A DNA stretch of 64,000 nt from NCBI GenBank assembly GCA_003542575.1, contig DPKJ01000005.1, positions 186,001 to 250,000 of the forward strand, read 5' to 3'. Positions 42,281 to 52,125 of this stretch are shown here, one piece after another. Below the pieces are notes generated by a model. The model was given only the letters and a program-made list of their open reading frames with translations. It did no database searches and was not told the DNA's origin. Each line of letters opens with the position of its first letter. Positions within the stretch are counted from its first letter, which is position 1. The DNA comes from Rikenellaceae bacterium. GTDB lineage: Bacteria > Bacteroidota > Bacteroidia > Bacteroidales > UBA932. The translations under genes were made by a program, and so were the position numbers.

Positions 42281-43822
42281 ATGTACAGATTTTTAAAAAA
42301 AGGAAGAGTTGTATTTTCAATTATCTTCTTGTTACTAATTACTTCCTCGTTTATTTTTTTCATAAACAGAGAGACTCTGCTAATGTCAGAGTTCCTGAAG
42401 TTCCAGTTTGTACCTTCAATGCTGGGAATTTTCTCAGGAGGGGCTATTGTTTTTATCCTGCTTTTGGTGTTGACTATCCTTTTCGGCAGGGCATACTGTT
42501 CGACACTGTGTCCGCTTGGTACTTATCAGGACATTGTCTCCAGAACAGCTTCTGTTTTCAAGAGTAAAAAAAATCGGCGTTTTAGCTACGACAAACCTTT
42601 TAACAAGCTCAGATTCGGCATTCTTCTGATTGTTGGAGTTCTCTTTGTGGGAGGTATTTCTCTTCCTCTTGCCTTTCTGGACCCATATTCCAACTGGGGA
42701 AAAATATCAAACGAGATAATAAGCAGGTCTGAACAATATATTCACAATGGACTTGCTGCGGTTATGCCGGATGCAGTTTTTTTTAGAAGTTATGCCCACT
42801 TTGCTATCGGATCTTTTTTGTTCGCGCTGTTTTTTCTTATAACAGTAACTCTATTAAGCGCCTTCAAAGGAAGGCTCTACTGTAATACAATATGTCCTGT
42901 CGGCTCCTTCTTAGGTCTGCTTTCCAGGTTTGCAATCTTCAAACCTGTTATTGATAAGGAGACTTGCACAAAGTGCCGTCTTTGTGTTATCAATTGCAAA
43001 AGTCAGTGTATTGATCTTGAAACTCAAACAGTTGACGAGAGCAGATGTGTCGCATGCCTAAACTGTACGGTTGTATGTAAAACTAATTCAATAGTTTACA
43101 AATATACATTGAACAGAAAAAAAGAGGCTATTGACATCAAAGACGAAACCACAAAACTTAGAAGTGAAGGAAGAAGAAACGCATTGATTGCAATGGGTCT
43201 TATGGGGACAGCTTTGGCTGCAAAGGCAATTAACGCCGGGCCGGTGATCTCTTCGCGCCCTAAGGTAACAGGAATTGCCCCTCCGGGAGCTATGAGTATT
43301 GAGCATCTAAAGAAAAATTGCACCGCATGCCATGCTTGTGTTGCAGCCTGTCCAAATAATATAATTCAACCTGCAACAACAGAGTATGGTATTGATGGAA
43401 TACTACTTCCTGTGCTAAATTTCAAACACCATTTCTGCAGTTATGAATGTAATGTCTGTTCTCAGGTATGCCCTAATGATGCTCTTAAACCGCTTACCGT
43501 TAAAGATAAGCAATTGGCACAGATAGGTCAGACTCAGTTTTATCTTGAGAAGTGTATAGTTCATACAGACGGAACCGATTGCGGTGCATGCGACGAGCAT
43601 TGCCCTACAAAGGCCATAACTATGGTGCCTTACGGTGATTCAGGACTATTCATTCCAAACCTTGAACCTGAATTGTGCATTGGGTGTGGTGCCTGTGAAT
43701 ACATTTGCCCGGCAGTCCCTGAAAAGGCAATGGTAATCCATGCCCTGGAGGTTCATCAAATTGCTGCTGAACCAACATTGGATAAGCAGGAAAAGGTAAA
43801 AGTAGACGATTTTGGATTTTAA
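42281..43822 (+). CDS. NapH-NapG-like membrane polyferredoxin fusion
   Basis: The 513-residue protein has an N-terminal membrane module with five or so helices and two CxxxCP motifs (C73/C77 in AYCSTLCPLG; C201/C205 in YCNTICPVG), as in NapH. Two [4Fe-4S] motifs follow (C229-C239, C256-C266). A hydrophobic segment preceded by GRR (about 297-316) resembles a twin-arginine signal. Four more cluster motifs follow (C347-C357, C386-C397, C425-C441, C466-C476), as in NapG. Six clusters are predicted. It likely passes electrons from quinol to the DUF362 partner or an unknown periplasmic acceptor. No nitrate reductase gene is present. Confidence 0.85.
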   Translation: MYRFLKKGRVVFSIIFLLLITSSFIFFINRETLLMSEFLKFQFVPSMLGIFSGGAIVFILLLVLTILFGRAYCSTLCPLGTYQDIVSRTASVFKSKKNRRFSYDKPFNKLRFGILLIVGVLFVGGISLPLAFLDPYSNWGKISNEIISRSEQYIHNGLAAVMPDAVFFRSYAHFAIGSFLFALFFLITVTLLSAFKGRLYCNTICPVGSFLGLLSRFAIFKPVIDKETCTKCRLCVINCKSQCIDLETQTVDESRCVACLNCTVVCKTNSIVYKYTLNRKKEAIDIKDETTKLRSEGRRNALIAMGLMGTALAAKAINAGPVISSRPKVTGIAPPGAMSIEHLKKNCTACHACVAACPNNIIQPATTEYGIDGILLPVLNFKHHFCSYECNVCSQVCPNDALKPLTVKDKQLAQIGQTQFYLEKCIVHTDGTDCGACDEHCPTKAITMVPYGDSGLFIPNLEPELCIGCGACEYICPAVPEKAMVIHALEVHQIAAEPTLDKQEKVKVDDFGF

Positions 43823-44502
43823 TAATCCTCTTTACCGAGGTTGGGTCTCAATTTCTTGGTTCTTTCAAGAGATTGAGACTCTTGCCATTGAGATATGAGT
43901 TTAGGATTTCCGGATAGCAAAACATCAGGAACCTTCCATCCTCTGAAATCTGCAGGTCTGGTATAAACAGGAGGTGCCAGCAGGTTATCCTGAAATGAGT
44001 CACTTAATGCCGATGTCTCATCTGATATTGCTCCCGGAATTAATCTGATTATAGAGTCGCATAATATGGCAGCAGGAAGTTCTCCACCGCTCAGGACGTA
44101 GTCACCAATGGAGATCTCTTTTGTTATTAGATGCTCTCTTATTCTGTGGTCAACTCCTTTGTAGTGCCCGCAGAGCAATATTAAATTATGCCTGCAAGAC
44201 AGCATGTTGGCCATTTTCTGATCAAAGATTTCACCGTCGGGACTCATATAAATAACCTCATCGTATACTCTCTCTTTCTGCAATTTTGAGATAATATTGT
44301 ATACTGGTTCAATCATTATTACCATCCCTGCCTCTCCACCGAAAGGGTAGTCGTCAACCTGCTTGTAGTTGCCTTTTCCATAATCGCGAATATTGTGAAT
44401 GTGGATTTCGGCTAAACCCTTTTCCTTTGCTCTTTTGACAATAGAGTAATTTAGCGGGCTTTCAAGCAGTTCAGGTACAACAGTTAAGATATCAATTCTC
44501 AT
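43819..44502 (-). CDS. trmD: tRNA (guanine-N1-)-methyltransferase
   Basis: The 227-residue SPOUT methyltransferase modifies G37 of tRNAs. MRIDILTVVPELLESPL, PFGGEAGMVIMIEP and the knot GHYKGVDHRIREHLITKEISIGDYVLSGGELPA are diagnostic. Its stop overlaps that of the convergent iron-sulphur gene by 4 nt. The promoter element TAAATTTG ends 8 nt before the ATG, so the mRNA leader is only a few bases. Confidence 0.97.
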   Translation of the reverse strand: MRIDILTVVPELLESPLNYSIVKRAKEKGLAEIHIHNIRDYGKGNYKQVDDYPFGGEAGMVIMIEPVYNIISKLQKERVYDEVIYMSPDGEIFDQKMANMLSCRHNLILLCGHYKGVDHRIREHLITKEISIGDYVLSGGELPAAILCDSIIRLIPGAISDETSALSDSFQDNLLAPPVYTRPADFRGWKVPDVLLSGNPKLISQWQESQSLERTKKLRPNLGKEDY

Positions 44503-44510
44503 AATGGGTG

Positions 44511-44540
44511 CAAATTTACATAAATCACAGTGTTAGCAAA
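44511..44540 (-). promoter_or_regulatory. Promoter of trmD, nearly leaderless
   Basis: TTTG (44537-44540) is followed after 18 nt by TAAATTTG (44511-44518) on the minus strand. Only 8 nt separate it from the ATG, giving a predicted leader of about 3-5 nt. Confidence 0.65.
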
Positions 44541-44549
44541 CTTTTTTTG

Positions 44550-44557
44550 TATATTTG
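44550..44557 (+). promoter_or_regulatory. -7 element for the DUF349 gene
   Basis: TATATTTG on the plus strand ends 31 nt before the chosen ATG at 44589. It makes the in-frame start at 44508 impossible on this transcript. Confidence 0.6.
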
Positions 44558-44588
44558 CGAGTTATTAATCTTTATTTCGCCTGAATTT

Positions 44589-46433
44589 ATGACCCAAGAC
44601 ATTAACAATTCTGCTCCACAAGAGCAATTCGAGGAGAGCAAAGCCCTTGAAAATACGCCAAGTACAGAATCTGTTCCAGCTACAACAGATTACTCTGAAT
44701 TGAACCTAAAAGAGATTATCCAGCTTTTTCAGGAGATGATTGACAGAGGAGATCAGCAGGAAATGTACAGATGTGCCGATAATATTAAAGCGGCATTTTA
44801 CAAAACTTTAAAAAAGGAGAAGATTGCTGCAGGCCTCACAACTCCGGTTTCCGAAGGGATTGAGGATAGTGTTCACAAAGAGGAAGACGAGGACAATATC
44901 ATCTCAGTCAACCCTTTTGCTGAGTTGGAGAGGGGGTTTAAAGAGTTGTACAACAGGTATAAAATTGAGCGTACTTCGTTTCTTCAGGTGATTGAGAGAC
45001 ATAAAGAGGATAACCTAAAAAACAAAACGCAAATTATTGAAGAGTTAAAGGATCTTCTAGAAAAACAGGAAGACCTTCAACATACATTTCCTACATTCAG
45101 AGAACTTCAAAACAGATGGAAATCTACAGGTCCTGTTCCTCAGGCAAACAGCAAAGATCTTTGGGATACTTACCAGTTTCTTGTTGAAAAGTTCTATGAT
45201 TTTGTTAAGATAAATAACGAATTACGAGACCTTGACCTTAAGAAGAATCTTGAAGTTAAAACCGAACTTTGTGAAAAAGCTGAGGCACTTGTGAACGAAC
45301 CAAATATCGTTCAGGCATTCAGAAAACTTCAGAAATTTCATGAAGAGTGGAGAGAATTGGGGCCTGTTCCAAAAGAGCTCAGAGAGGAGATATGGAGCAG
45401 ATTCAAACTTGCAACTTCAAATGTAAACAAGAGACAGCAAGACTATTTTGAGACACTTAAAGTTGATCAAAAGAAAAATCTTGAGCACAAAACAACACTG
45501 TGTGAAAAAGCAGAGGTAATTGCTGCTTCTGAAGGGGAGGATAAAGACTGGAATCAGCTTACCAAAGATATGGAGGCGTTGCAGGAGGAGTGGAAGTCAA
45601 TTGGCTTTGCTTCAAAAAAGGACAATCAGAGAATATATGACAGATTCAGGGCAGCCTGCGATAAGTTCTATAATGCCAAAAGGGATTATTATTCGAACTT
45701 TAAAAAGGTAATGCAGGAGAATCTTGAGAAGAAAATTGCTCTCTGCGAACAGGCTGAATCACTAAAAGAGAGTCAGGATTGGAAAAAGACAACAGATCAG
45801 TTAATCGGGCTTCAGAAAAAATGGAAGGAGATTGGTCCTGTTGCAAGAAAACAGTCAGATGTCGTATGGAAGCGCTTCCGTGCAGCCTGTGACAGTTTTT
45901 TTGAAAATAAATCAAATTTTTTCTCGACAGTAGAGGAGAGCTATGAAGATAATCTTAAAAAGAAACTTGCTCTTATTGAAGAACTTAACGAGTACAAACC
46001 TGACACCAAACAAACTGAAAACATTGAGGCTCTCAAGGATTTCCAGAACAGATGGAACGAAATAGGTTATGTACCTCTTAAAGATAAAGAGAGGATACAG
46101 TCTGCATACAGACATGCCATTGATGTTAAATTCTCCGATATAAAGAGTAGCGAAAATGAGAATAAACTTGTAAGATTCCGAAAACACATTAAAGAGCTAC
46201 AGGATTCATCAAAAGGAGAGCGAGGAATTAAGGTTGAGAGAGATAAACTTTTGCAAAAATTCAGACAATTGGAGCAGGATATTGCCTTGTGGGAAAATAA
46301 TATGGGATTCTTTACCAAATCAAAAAACGCAGATTCTATTCTGAGCGATATTGAAAAAAAGATTGCAAGAGCCAGGGAAGAACTTACACAGATTGAGGAG
46401 AAGATCAAACTTATTGATAAACAATACGAGTAA
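44589..46433 (+). CDS. DUF349 repeat coiled-coil protein
   Basis: The 614-residue protein is charged and helical. After an acidic, low-complexity N-terminus it holds five DUF349 repeats, each with a W-K/R-x-x-G core: RWKSTGPVP, EWRELGPVP, EWKSIGFAS, KWKEIGPVA and RWNEIGYVP. A long coiled coil ends the protein. No enzyme motif is present. The family is widespread in Bacteroidota and its function is unknown. It heads a transcript with yidC (6 nt gap) and yggS. Confidence 0.82.
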   Translation: MTQDINNSAPQEQFEESKALENTPSTESVPATTDYSELNLKEIIQLFQEMIDRGDQQEMYRCADNIKAAFYKTLKKEKIAAGLTTPVSEGIEDSVHKEEDEDNIISVNPFAELERGFKELYNRYKIERTSFLQVIERHKEDNLKNKTQIIEELKDLLEKQEDLQHTFPTFRELQNRWKSTGPVPQANSKDLWDTYQFLVEKFYDFVKINNELRDLDLKKNLEVKTELCEKAEALVNEPNIVQAFRKLQKFHEEWRELGPVPKELREEIWSRFKLATSNVNKRQQDYFETLKVDQKKNLEHKTTLCEKAEVIAASEGEDKDWNQLTKDMEALQEEWKSIGFASKKDNQRIYDRFRAACDKFYNAKRDYYSNFKKVMQENLEKKIALCEQAESLKESQDWKKTTDQLIGLQKKWKEIGPVARKQSDVVWKRFRAACDSFFENKSNFFSTVEESYEDNLKKKLALIEELNEYKPDTKQTENIEALKDFQNRWNEIGYVPLKDKERIQSAYRHAIDVKFSDIKSSENENKLVRFRKHIKELQDSSKGERGIKVERDKLLQKFRQLEQDIALWENNMGFFTKSKNADSILSDIEKKIARAREELTQIEEKIKLIDKQYE

Positions 46434-46439
46434 ACCGAT

Positions 46440-48305
46440 ATGAATAGAAATTCAATTGCCGGCTTTGTACTAATCGGAATAATTCTGATTGCATTCAGCT
46501 GGTACAATGCGAAAATTGGAAGAGAGCAGGAGAGACTGCAATTTCAGAGAGATTCTCTCGCTGCTGCAGAATCCGTGAACAAAGCAGCAGAGATAGCAAC
46601 ATTCCAGATTCAAAACCAAGACTCAACTCTGCCAACTGCACAGGTTTCAGATGCGGTCCCTTCAAAAGAGATATCTTCTATTTACAAAGATTCTTTATTG
46701 AATATTGCAAGCAGGGTAGAGGAGCAGAAAACCGTCCTTGAAAACAAAGAGATAAAAATTGAGTTTACGAATATCGGTGCCCAGCCATCGCAGGTTCTGT
46801 TAAAGGATTACCTTACATACGACAGTCTTCCTTTGATGATGACAAAAGAGAGGGGCAGTAGACTATCTTTAAGGCTCTTCACCAATCAGGATCTGTATAC
46901 CTCAAATTTTGCATTTGATCTTGCTTCCCAGACCGACACAACCGTAATATATAGGTTATATCTTGACTCTTTATCATTTATAGAATATACATACACATTG
47001 CCGGAGAATGGCTTTATGCTTGACCTCAATGTGAGACTATCCGGAATGAACAGGCATATTCCAAGAAACACCACTAATCTTGATCTTGAGTGGACACTTG
47101 ATATGCCAAGACAGGAGAAGGGATATGGCAATGAGAAAAACTATTCAACTGTTGTATATAAATTTCCCAATTCTCAATCGGTAGAAGATCTTGGACTTAG
47201 AAAAGATGATGCTACCGAAGAGATTAGGACAAAGGTAAACTGGTTTGCATTTCAGCAACAGTTCTTCTCAGCCATTCTCGTTGCAAAGGATAACTTTAAC
47301 GGTGGGAATCTTTCATATAATGTATTCCCCGAAGCAGATCCAGACAGAAACCTTATGCGTTGCACTGCAAAAATGCAGCTCTCCTATACTGACGCTCCCG
47401 AAGTTAATATCCCTCTTGAGTTGTACTATGGTCCAAACCATTTCAAAACCCTTAAATCTTACGATATGGGCTTTGAAAAAATTGTACCGCTGGGTGGCTG
47501 GCTAATTGGCTGGATAAACAGGTATATTATCATTCTCATGTTTGACCTTCTGGGTAGCTTTATTGGAAATTACGGTCTGATAATTCTAATACTTACCATT
47601 CTTATCAAGCTGGTAATATCTCCTTTAACAATAAAGTCTTACATGTCATCTGCCAAGATGAAGGTTTTAAAACCCGAAATTGACAAGATAAACGCCAAGT
47701 ATCCGAAAACAGAGGATGCAATGAAAAAGCAACAGGAGACCATGGCGTTGTACAGTAAAACCGGCGTAAGTATGTTTGGAGGCTGCTTGCCAATGCTTTT
47801 GCAGTTTCCGATTCTCTTTGCAATGTTTAGATTCTTCCCATCCTCTTTTGAATTAAGACAGGAGAGTTTTCTATGGGCAGAAGATCTGAGTGCATTTGAT
47901 TCTATTCTCGACCTTCCTTTTACGATTCCGTTGTATGGTGACCACGTGAGTTTATTTGCTCTTTTGATGGCAGTATCGATGTACTTCTATTCCAGGATGA
48001 ATATCGACCAGATGAGTGCCGGACCTCAGATGGCAGGGATGAAATATATGTCTCTTTACTTTATGCCTCTTTTCCTTATGGTGTTGGGTAATAACTTCTC
48101 CAGCGGACTAAGCTACTATTATCTGTTGTCAAATCTCATAACTATGGGGCAGACATGGATTATCAGGAAGTATTTTGTTGATGAGAAAAAGATTTACGCT
48201 AAACTACAGGAGAGGGCAGCCACACCTAAGAAAAAATCAAAATTTCAGGAGAGACTTGACTCTGCCTACAAAGCTCAGCAACAACAACTGAAAAATAAAA
48301 AATGA
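46440..48305 (+). CDS. yidC: Membrane protein insertase YidC
   Basis: The 621-residue insertase has an N-terminal membrane anchor (about 5-22), a large periplasmic beta domain (about 80-350) and the conserved insertase core. The core has GSFIGNYGLIILILTILIKLVISPLTIKSYMSSAKMKVLKPEIDKI-type sequence with the groove arginine/lysine region. A basic C-terminal tail (KKKSKFQERLD...) can bind ribosomes. The size is typical for Bacteroidota YidC. Confidence 0.97.
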   Translation: MNRNSIAGFVLIGIILIAFSWYNAKIGREQERLQFQRDSLAAAESVNKAAEIATFQIQNQDSTLPTAQVSDAVPSKEISSIYKDSLLNIASRVEEQKTVLENKEIKIEFTNIGAQPSQVLLKDYLTYDSLPLMMTKERGSRLSLRLFTNQDLYTSNFAFDLASQTDTTVIYRLYLDSLSFIEYTYTLPENGFMLDLNVRLSGMNRHIPRNTTNLDLEWTLDMPRQEKGYGNEKNYSTVVYKFPNSQSVEDLGLRKDDATEEIRTKVNWFAFQQQFFSAILVAKDNFNGGNLSYNVFPEADPDRNLMRCTAKMQLSYTDAPEVNIPLELYYGPNHFKTLKSYDMGFEKIVPLGGWLIGWINRYIIILMFDLLGSFIGNYGLIILILTILIKLVISPLTIKSYMSSAKMKVLKPEIDKINAKYPKTEDAMKKQQETMALYSKTGVSMFGGCLPMLLQFPILFAMFRFFPSSFELRQESFLWAEDLSAFDSILDLPFTIPLYGDHVSLFALLMAVSMYFYSRMNIDQMSAGPQMAGMKYMSLYFMPLFLMVLGNNFSSGLSYYYLLSNLITMGQTWIIRKYFVDEKKIYAKLQERAATPKKKSKFQERLDSAYKAQQQQLKNKK

Positions 48306-48973
48306 TTCTTAAAGAGAATATAGATAGTATTAGAAAGAATCTGCCACCAGGTGTTAAACTGGTGGCAGTTTCCAAATTTAAGCCTATCGAAGAGATTCTG
48401 GAGGTTTCTAAATATGGAGTTAAGGATTTTGGAGAGAACAGACCTCAGGAGTTAAACAAAAAGATTAGTGAATTGCCGGAAGAGATAAACTGGCACTTTA
48501 TTGGTCATTTACAGACCAATAAAATAAAAATGATAATCGATAAGGTATACCTTATCCACTCAGTCGATAGTTTAAAATTGCTTACAGAAATCAATAAAGA
48601 GGCTGTGAAAAGAGATATTACTGTTAATTGTCTGCTTCAGATTTACATTGCTTCCGAAGAGACAAAACAAGGATTATCTGAGGCTGAATTGAACGAAATT
48701 CTCGACATTAAAAACCTGTTTACCAATATCAACTTCAAAGGGTTAATGGGAATGGCTTCATTTACTGACAATAAGGATAAAGTAAGAGGTGAGTTTAAGT
48801 ATCTGAGAGATTTATTCAACTCTGTTAAGCAGACTTACTTTTCAGAAGATTCACAGTTCAGTGAAATCTCAATGGGTATGTCCGGTGATTATAAGATTGC
48901 GATAGAAGAGGGGAGTACAATTGTGAGAATAGGTTCTCTTATTTTTGGAGAGAGACAGGCTACCATTCAATAG
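48302..48973 (+). CDS. yggS: YggS family PLP homeostasis protein
   Basis: The 223-residue single-domain protein has the alanine-racemase fold. The PLP lysine lies in VKLVAVSKFKPIEEI. GENRPQEL, WHFIGHLQTNKIK, and SMGMSGDYKIAIEEGSTIVRIGSLIFG are signature stretches. It overlaps yidC by 4 nt (ATGA). It keeps free PLP in balance. Confidence 0.95.
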   Translation: MILKENIDSIRKNLPPGVKLVAVSKFKPIEEILEVSKYGVKDFGENRPQELNKKISELPEEINWHFIGHLQTNKIKMIIDKVYLIHSVDSLKLLTEINKEAVKRDITVNCLLQIYIASEETKQGLSEAELNEILDIKNLFTNINFKGLMGMASFTDNKDKVRGEFKYLRDLFNSVKQTYFSEDSQFSEISMGMSGDYKIAIEEGSTIVRIGSLIFGERQATIQ

Positions 48974-49622
48974 GAGCTTTCCCGTGCAACTTTAGAAAAT
49001 CATTTGTTTTTGAAAAATGTTTACAACCAAAAAATGCTCCCCTTGCCAGAGGTGATGGGTGAGCTGCTTCAAGAATAAGATGTTTTGTTGAATCAATCAG
49101 CTCTTTTTTTCCTCTTGCGTAATTACCCCACAAAAGAAATACTAAGCCTGATTTATGTTTTGAAAGCATTGAGATTACTGCATCTGTAAATTCTGTCCAC
49201 CCTATTTTGGCATGTGATGCTGCCTGACCGGCTCTAACTGTAAGAACTGCATTTAAAAGAAACACCCCCTGTGATGCCCACCTCTCAAGATTCCCTGAAG
49301 AAGGCGGATTTAATCCCAAATCACTCTTAATCTCTTTAAATATATTTTGTAAAGAGGGAGGCAGAGTAACCCCGTCAGGGACAGAAAATGAGAGACCGTG
49401 AGCCTGTCCGGGTCCATGATATGGATCCTGACCGATAATTATAACCTTAACCTGGTCAAATGGAGTAAGGTTAAAGGCATTGAAAATATGAGATCCCCGG
49501 GGATAGATCACTATTCCCGAGGATTTATCACCTTTAATTGCTTCAGTAAGTCTTAAAAAATACTCCTTATCAAACTCCTCTCTGAGGAGCTCTTTCCATG
49601 AACTATCAATTGCAACATCCAT
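48960..49622 (-). CDS. ung: Uracil-DNA glycosylase
   Basis: The 220-residue family 1 enzyme removes uracil from DNA. The catalytic water-activating aspartate lies in GQDPYHGPGQAHGLSFSV. LLWGNYARGKK and the minor-groove loop HPSPLARGAF are present. Its 3' end overlaps yggS by 14 nt on the opposite strand. It lies 3 nt after lon and may be co-transcribed. Confidence 0.97.
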   Translation of the reverse strand: MDVAIDSSWKELLREEFDKEYFLRLTEAIKGDKSSGIVIYPRGSHIFNAFNLTPFDQVKVIIIGQDPYHGPGQAHGLSFSVPDGVTLPPSLQNIFKEIKSDLGLNPPSSGNLERWASQGVFLLNAVLTVRAGQAASHAKIGWTEFTDAVISMLSKHKSGLVFLLWGNYARGKKELIDSTKHLILEAAHPSPLARGAFFGCKHFSKTNDFLKLHGKAPIEW

Positions 49623-49625
49623 TTA

Positions 49626-52031
49626 TTAGAAAATAAATTCAAGCACATCATCAATTGTTGAAACATATCTGAATTTCAACCCTTTTAGATATATCTCTTT
49701 TATATCTTTTACATCTTTTTCGTTATCTGCAGATAGGATTATATCCTTGATTCCGGCTCTTTTTGCAGCTAGAATCTTCTCTTTAATTCCACCAACAGGA
49801 AGTACCTTTCCCCTTAGTGTAATCTCTCCGGTCATTGCAATCCCACTCTTAACAGCTTTTTTACGGAAGGCTGATGCCATTGCTGATACCATCGTGATTC
49901 CTGCAGATGGGCCATCTTTTGGAATAGCACCTTCAGGTACGTGAATATGAATATCCCTCTCTGAAAATTCCTTACTGTTTAAGCCCATATATTGTGGATT
50001 GGACTTTAGATACTGGTAAGCAATTGTGGCTGATTCTTTCATGACATCACCAAGATTGCCTGTTGTTGTTAAAATCCCTTTTCCTTTACTAAGACTGCAT
50101 TCTATAAAGAGAATCTCTCCTCCGTTTTGAGTCCACGCCAGGCCGGTAACAACTCCCGGTGCTTCGTTACCTTTTTGAATATCAGGCTGATATACGGGAA
50201 GCCCTAATATCTCCTTCACCTCTTTAGTTCCCAGTATCGGAGGCCTCGCTTCACCCATTGCCACCCTCTTGGCAGTAACCCTTGCAATCTTTGCTATTTG
50301 TCTGTCAAGCCCCCTGACTCCGGATTCGCGGGTATATTCATTAATTATTGTGTCTATACCCTGCTTATTTATCTTTAATTGGCTGGCAACAAGACCATGA
50401 GCCTCAATTTGCTTTGGAATCAGGTGATCTTTTGCAATATATCTTTTCTCCTCAGCAAGATAACCACTTACATTTATCATCTCCATTCTGTCTCGAAGTG
50501 CAGGATGTATAGTTCCGATATTATTTGCCGTTGTTATAAAAAGCACCTTGGAGAGATCGTAGTCTATGTCAAGATAGTTGTCATGGAAAGTTGTGTTTTG
50601 TTCAGGGTCCAGAACTTCAAGCAATGCTGATGCAGGGTCTCCTCTGAAATCGCTGCTTACTTTGTCAATTTCATCCAGGACAATTAAAGGGTTTGACGTA
50701 CCTGTTTTGTTCAGAGTGCTGATTATCCTTCCTGGCATAGCACCAATATAGGTTCTTCTGTGTCCTCTGATTTCTGACTCATCATGCAGGCCTCCCAGAG
50801 AAATTCTGCCGTAATGTCTTCCAAGCGCTTTTGCAATCGATTTTCCAAGCGATGTTTTTCCAACACCCGGAGGGCCATGAAGACATAAAATTGGAGATTT
50901 CATATCGCCCTTTAGTTTTAAAACTGCCAGATGCTCAATGATTCTCTCCTTTACTGTTTCAAGACCAAAGTGATCCTGGTCAAGTACTTTCTGAGCATGT
51001 TTTAAGTCGAGATTATCTTTGGTTGTCTCGCTCCATGGCAGTTCAACAAGAAATCTGACATATGAAAGCTGTACATTGAAATCAGGAGAGTTTGGATTAG
51101 ATCTTTCCAGTCTCTGGATCTCTTTTTCAAACACCTCCTGAACAGACTTAGGCCAAAGCTTAGATAGAGCCTTTTGCCTGATCTCCCCAAATTCCTGAAC
51201 ATTATTGTTCATTCCCAGCTCCTCCTGGATAGTCTTAAGCTGACTATTCAGGTAGTACTCTCTTTGCTGCTGGTCAATTTCTGTACGCACTTTTTGCTGA
51301 ATATCATCTTTCAGCTTAAGCATGTCAATTTGCCTGTTGAGTATTTCAAGTAACTTAAGAGCACGTTCTTTAATCTTATTTTCTCTTAGTAGCGCAATTT
51401 TATCTGAAATGTTATCTAACTCCATGCTGGAAGAGATAAAATTGATCAAAAAGCTGTATCCCTCAATGTTTTTTATTGCAAAAGAAGCCTCCTGAGGCAG
51501 ATGAGGTGAAAGCTTAATAATCTGGAGTGCCAGATCTTTTACCGAGCCGGTAATTGCATCCAACTCTTTGGTGCTTTTTGGCTTTTTGTCTTCATCTATG
51601 TACTTGACTGAGGCAATGAAATATGGGTTTGTACTTATTAAATCCAGAATATGGAAGCGCTTCATTCCCTGGAGAATGATTGTAAGACCTCCATCCGGCA
51701 TTTCTATGATCTTGATAATTTTAGCTAATGTGCCAATATCATAAAGATCCTGAGGCCTTGGATCCTCAAGTTTAGCATCCTTTTGAGTAACAGCACCCAG
51801 AATTTTATTTCCCTTATATGCCTCTCTTACAAGCTTTATAGATTTTTCCCTTCCAACAGTTATTGGTATAATCGTTTCGGGGAACAGTACTGCATTTCTT
51901 AATGCAATTATTGGCAATGTGTCGGGAAGTTCAGATTCACCCAGTTCATTTTCGCCCTCAAGACCCAATACAGGTATTATGTTTACTTCATCCGAAACTG
52001 TGTGCTGTAATATGTAATCTGAAAACTTCAT
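49626..52031 (-). CDS. lon: ATP-dependent protease Lon
   Basis: The 801-residue protein has an N-terminal substrate domain (about 30-240), an AAA+ ATPase with Walker A GPPGVGKTSLGKS and sensor regions, and a serine-lysine protease domain. The catalytic dyad is S709 (PKDGPSAGITM) and K752 (VGGIKEK). It degrades misfolded and regulatory proteins. No recognisable housekeeping promoter is seen in the 94-nt gap upstream. Confidence 0.97.
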   Translation of the reverse strand: MKFSDYILQHTVSDEVNIIPVLGLEGENELGESELPDTLPIIALRNAVLFPETIIPITVGREKSIKLVREAYKGNKILGAVTQKDAKLEDPRPQDLYDIGTLAKIIKIIEMPDGGLTIILQGMKRFHILDLISTNPYFIASVKYIDEDKKPKSTKELDAITGSVKDLALQIIKLSPHLPQEASFAIKNIEGYSFLINFISSSMELDNISDKIALLRENKIKERALKLLEILNRQIDMLKLKDDIQQKVRTEIDQQQREYYLNSQLKTIQEELGMNNNVQEFGEIRQKALSKLWPKSVQEVFEKEIQRLERSNPNSPDFNVQLSYVRFLVELPWSETTKDNLDLKHAQKVLDQDHFGLETVKERIIEHLAVLKLKGDMKSPILCLHGPPGVGKTSLGKSIAKALGRHYGRISLGGLHDESEIRGHRRTYIGAMPGRIISTLNKTGTSNPLIVLDEIDKVSSDFRGDPASALLEVLDPEQNTTFHDNYLDIDYDLSKVLFITTANNIGTIHPALRDRMEMINVSGYLAEEKRYIAKDHLIPKQIEAHGLVASQLKINKQGIDTIINEYTRESGVRGLDRQIAKIARVTAKRVAMGEARPPILGTKEVKEILGLPVYQPDIQKGNEAPGVVTGLAWTQNGGEILFIECSLSKGKGILTTTGNLGDVMKESATIAYQYLKSNPQYMGLNSKEFSERDIHIHVPEGAIPKDGPSAGITMVSAMASAFRKKAVKSGIAMTGEITLRGKVLPVGGIKEKILAAKRAGIKDIILSADNEKDVKDIKEIYLKGLKFRYVSTIDDVLEFIF

Positions 52032-52125
52032 ATAGAATAGTATATTAATGTCAATTTGTCATAAGGGGATTTCATAAAAAGTCTTATTCCCCCCGATTAT
52101 TATAAATGTCAATCATTATGCCAAA

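Noticed and set aside
41339..43822. Part of a periplasmic nitrate reductase operon
   Set aside because: Only NapH/NapG-like parts are present. The catalytic NapA and NapB genes are missing and DUF362 is not a Nap component.
44918..46507. Several antisense frames opposite the DUF349 gene, including 46067-46507
   Set aside because: They are rich in Ser/Leu/Phe, as expected from the complement of a Lys/Glu-rich coiled coil, and lack start signals.
52107..52124. Sigma-54-like sequence (TTGGCA...TTGAC) upstream of lon on the minus strand
   Set aside because: The -12 element reads GA instead of the required GC. With no sigma-54 activator nearby, it is likely a chance match.
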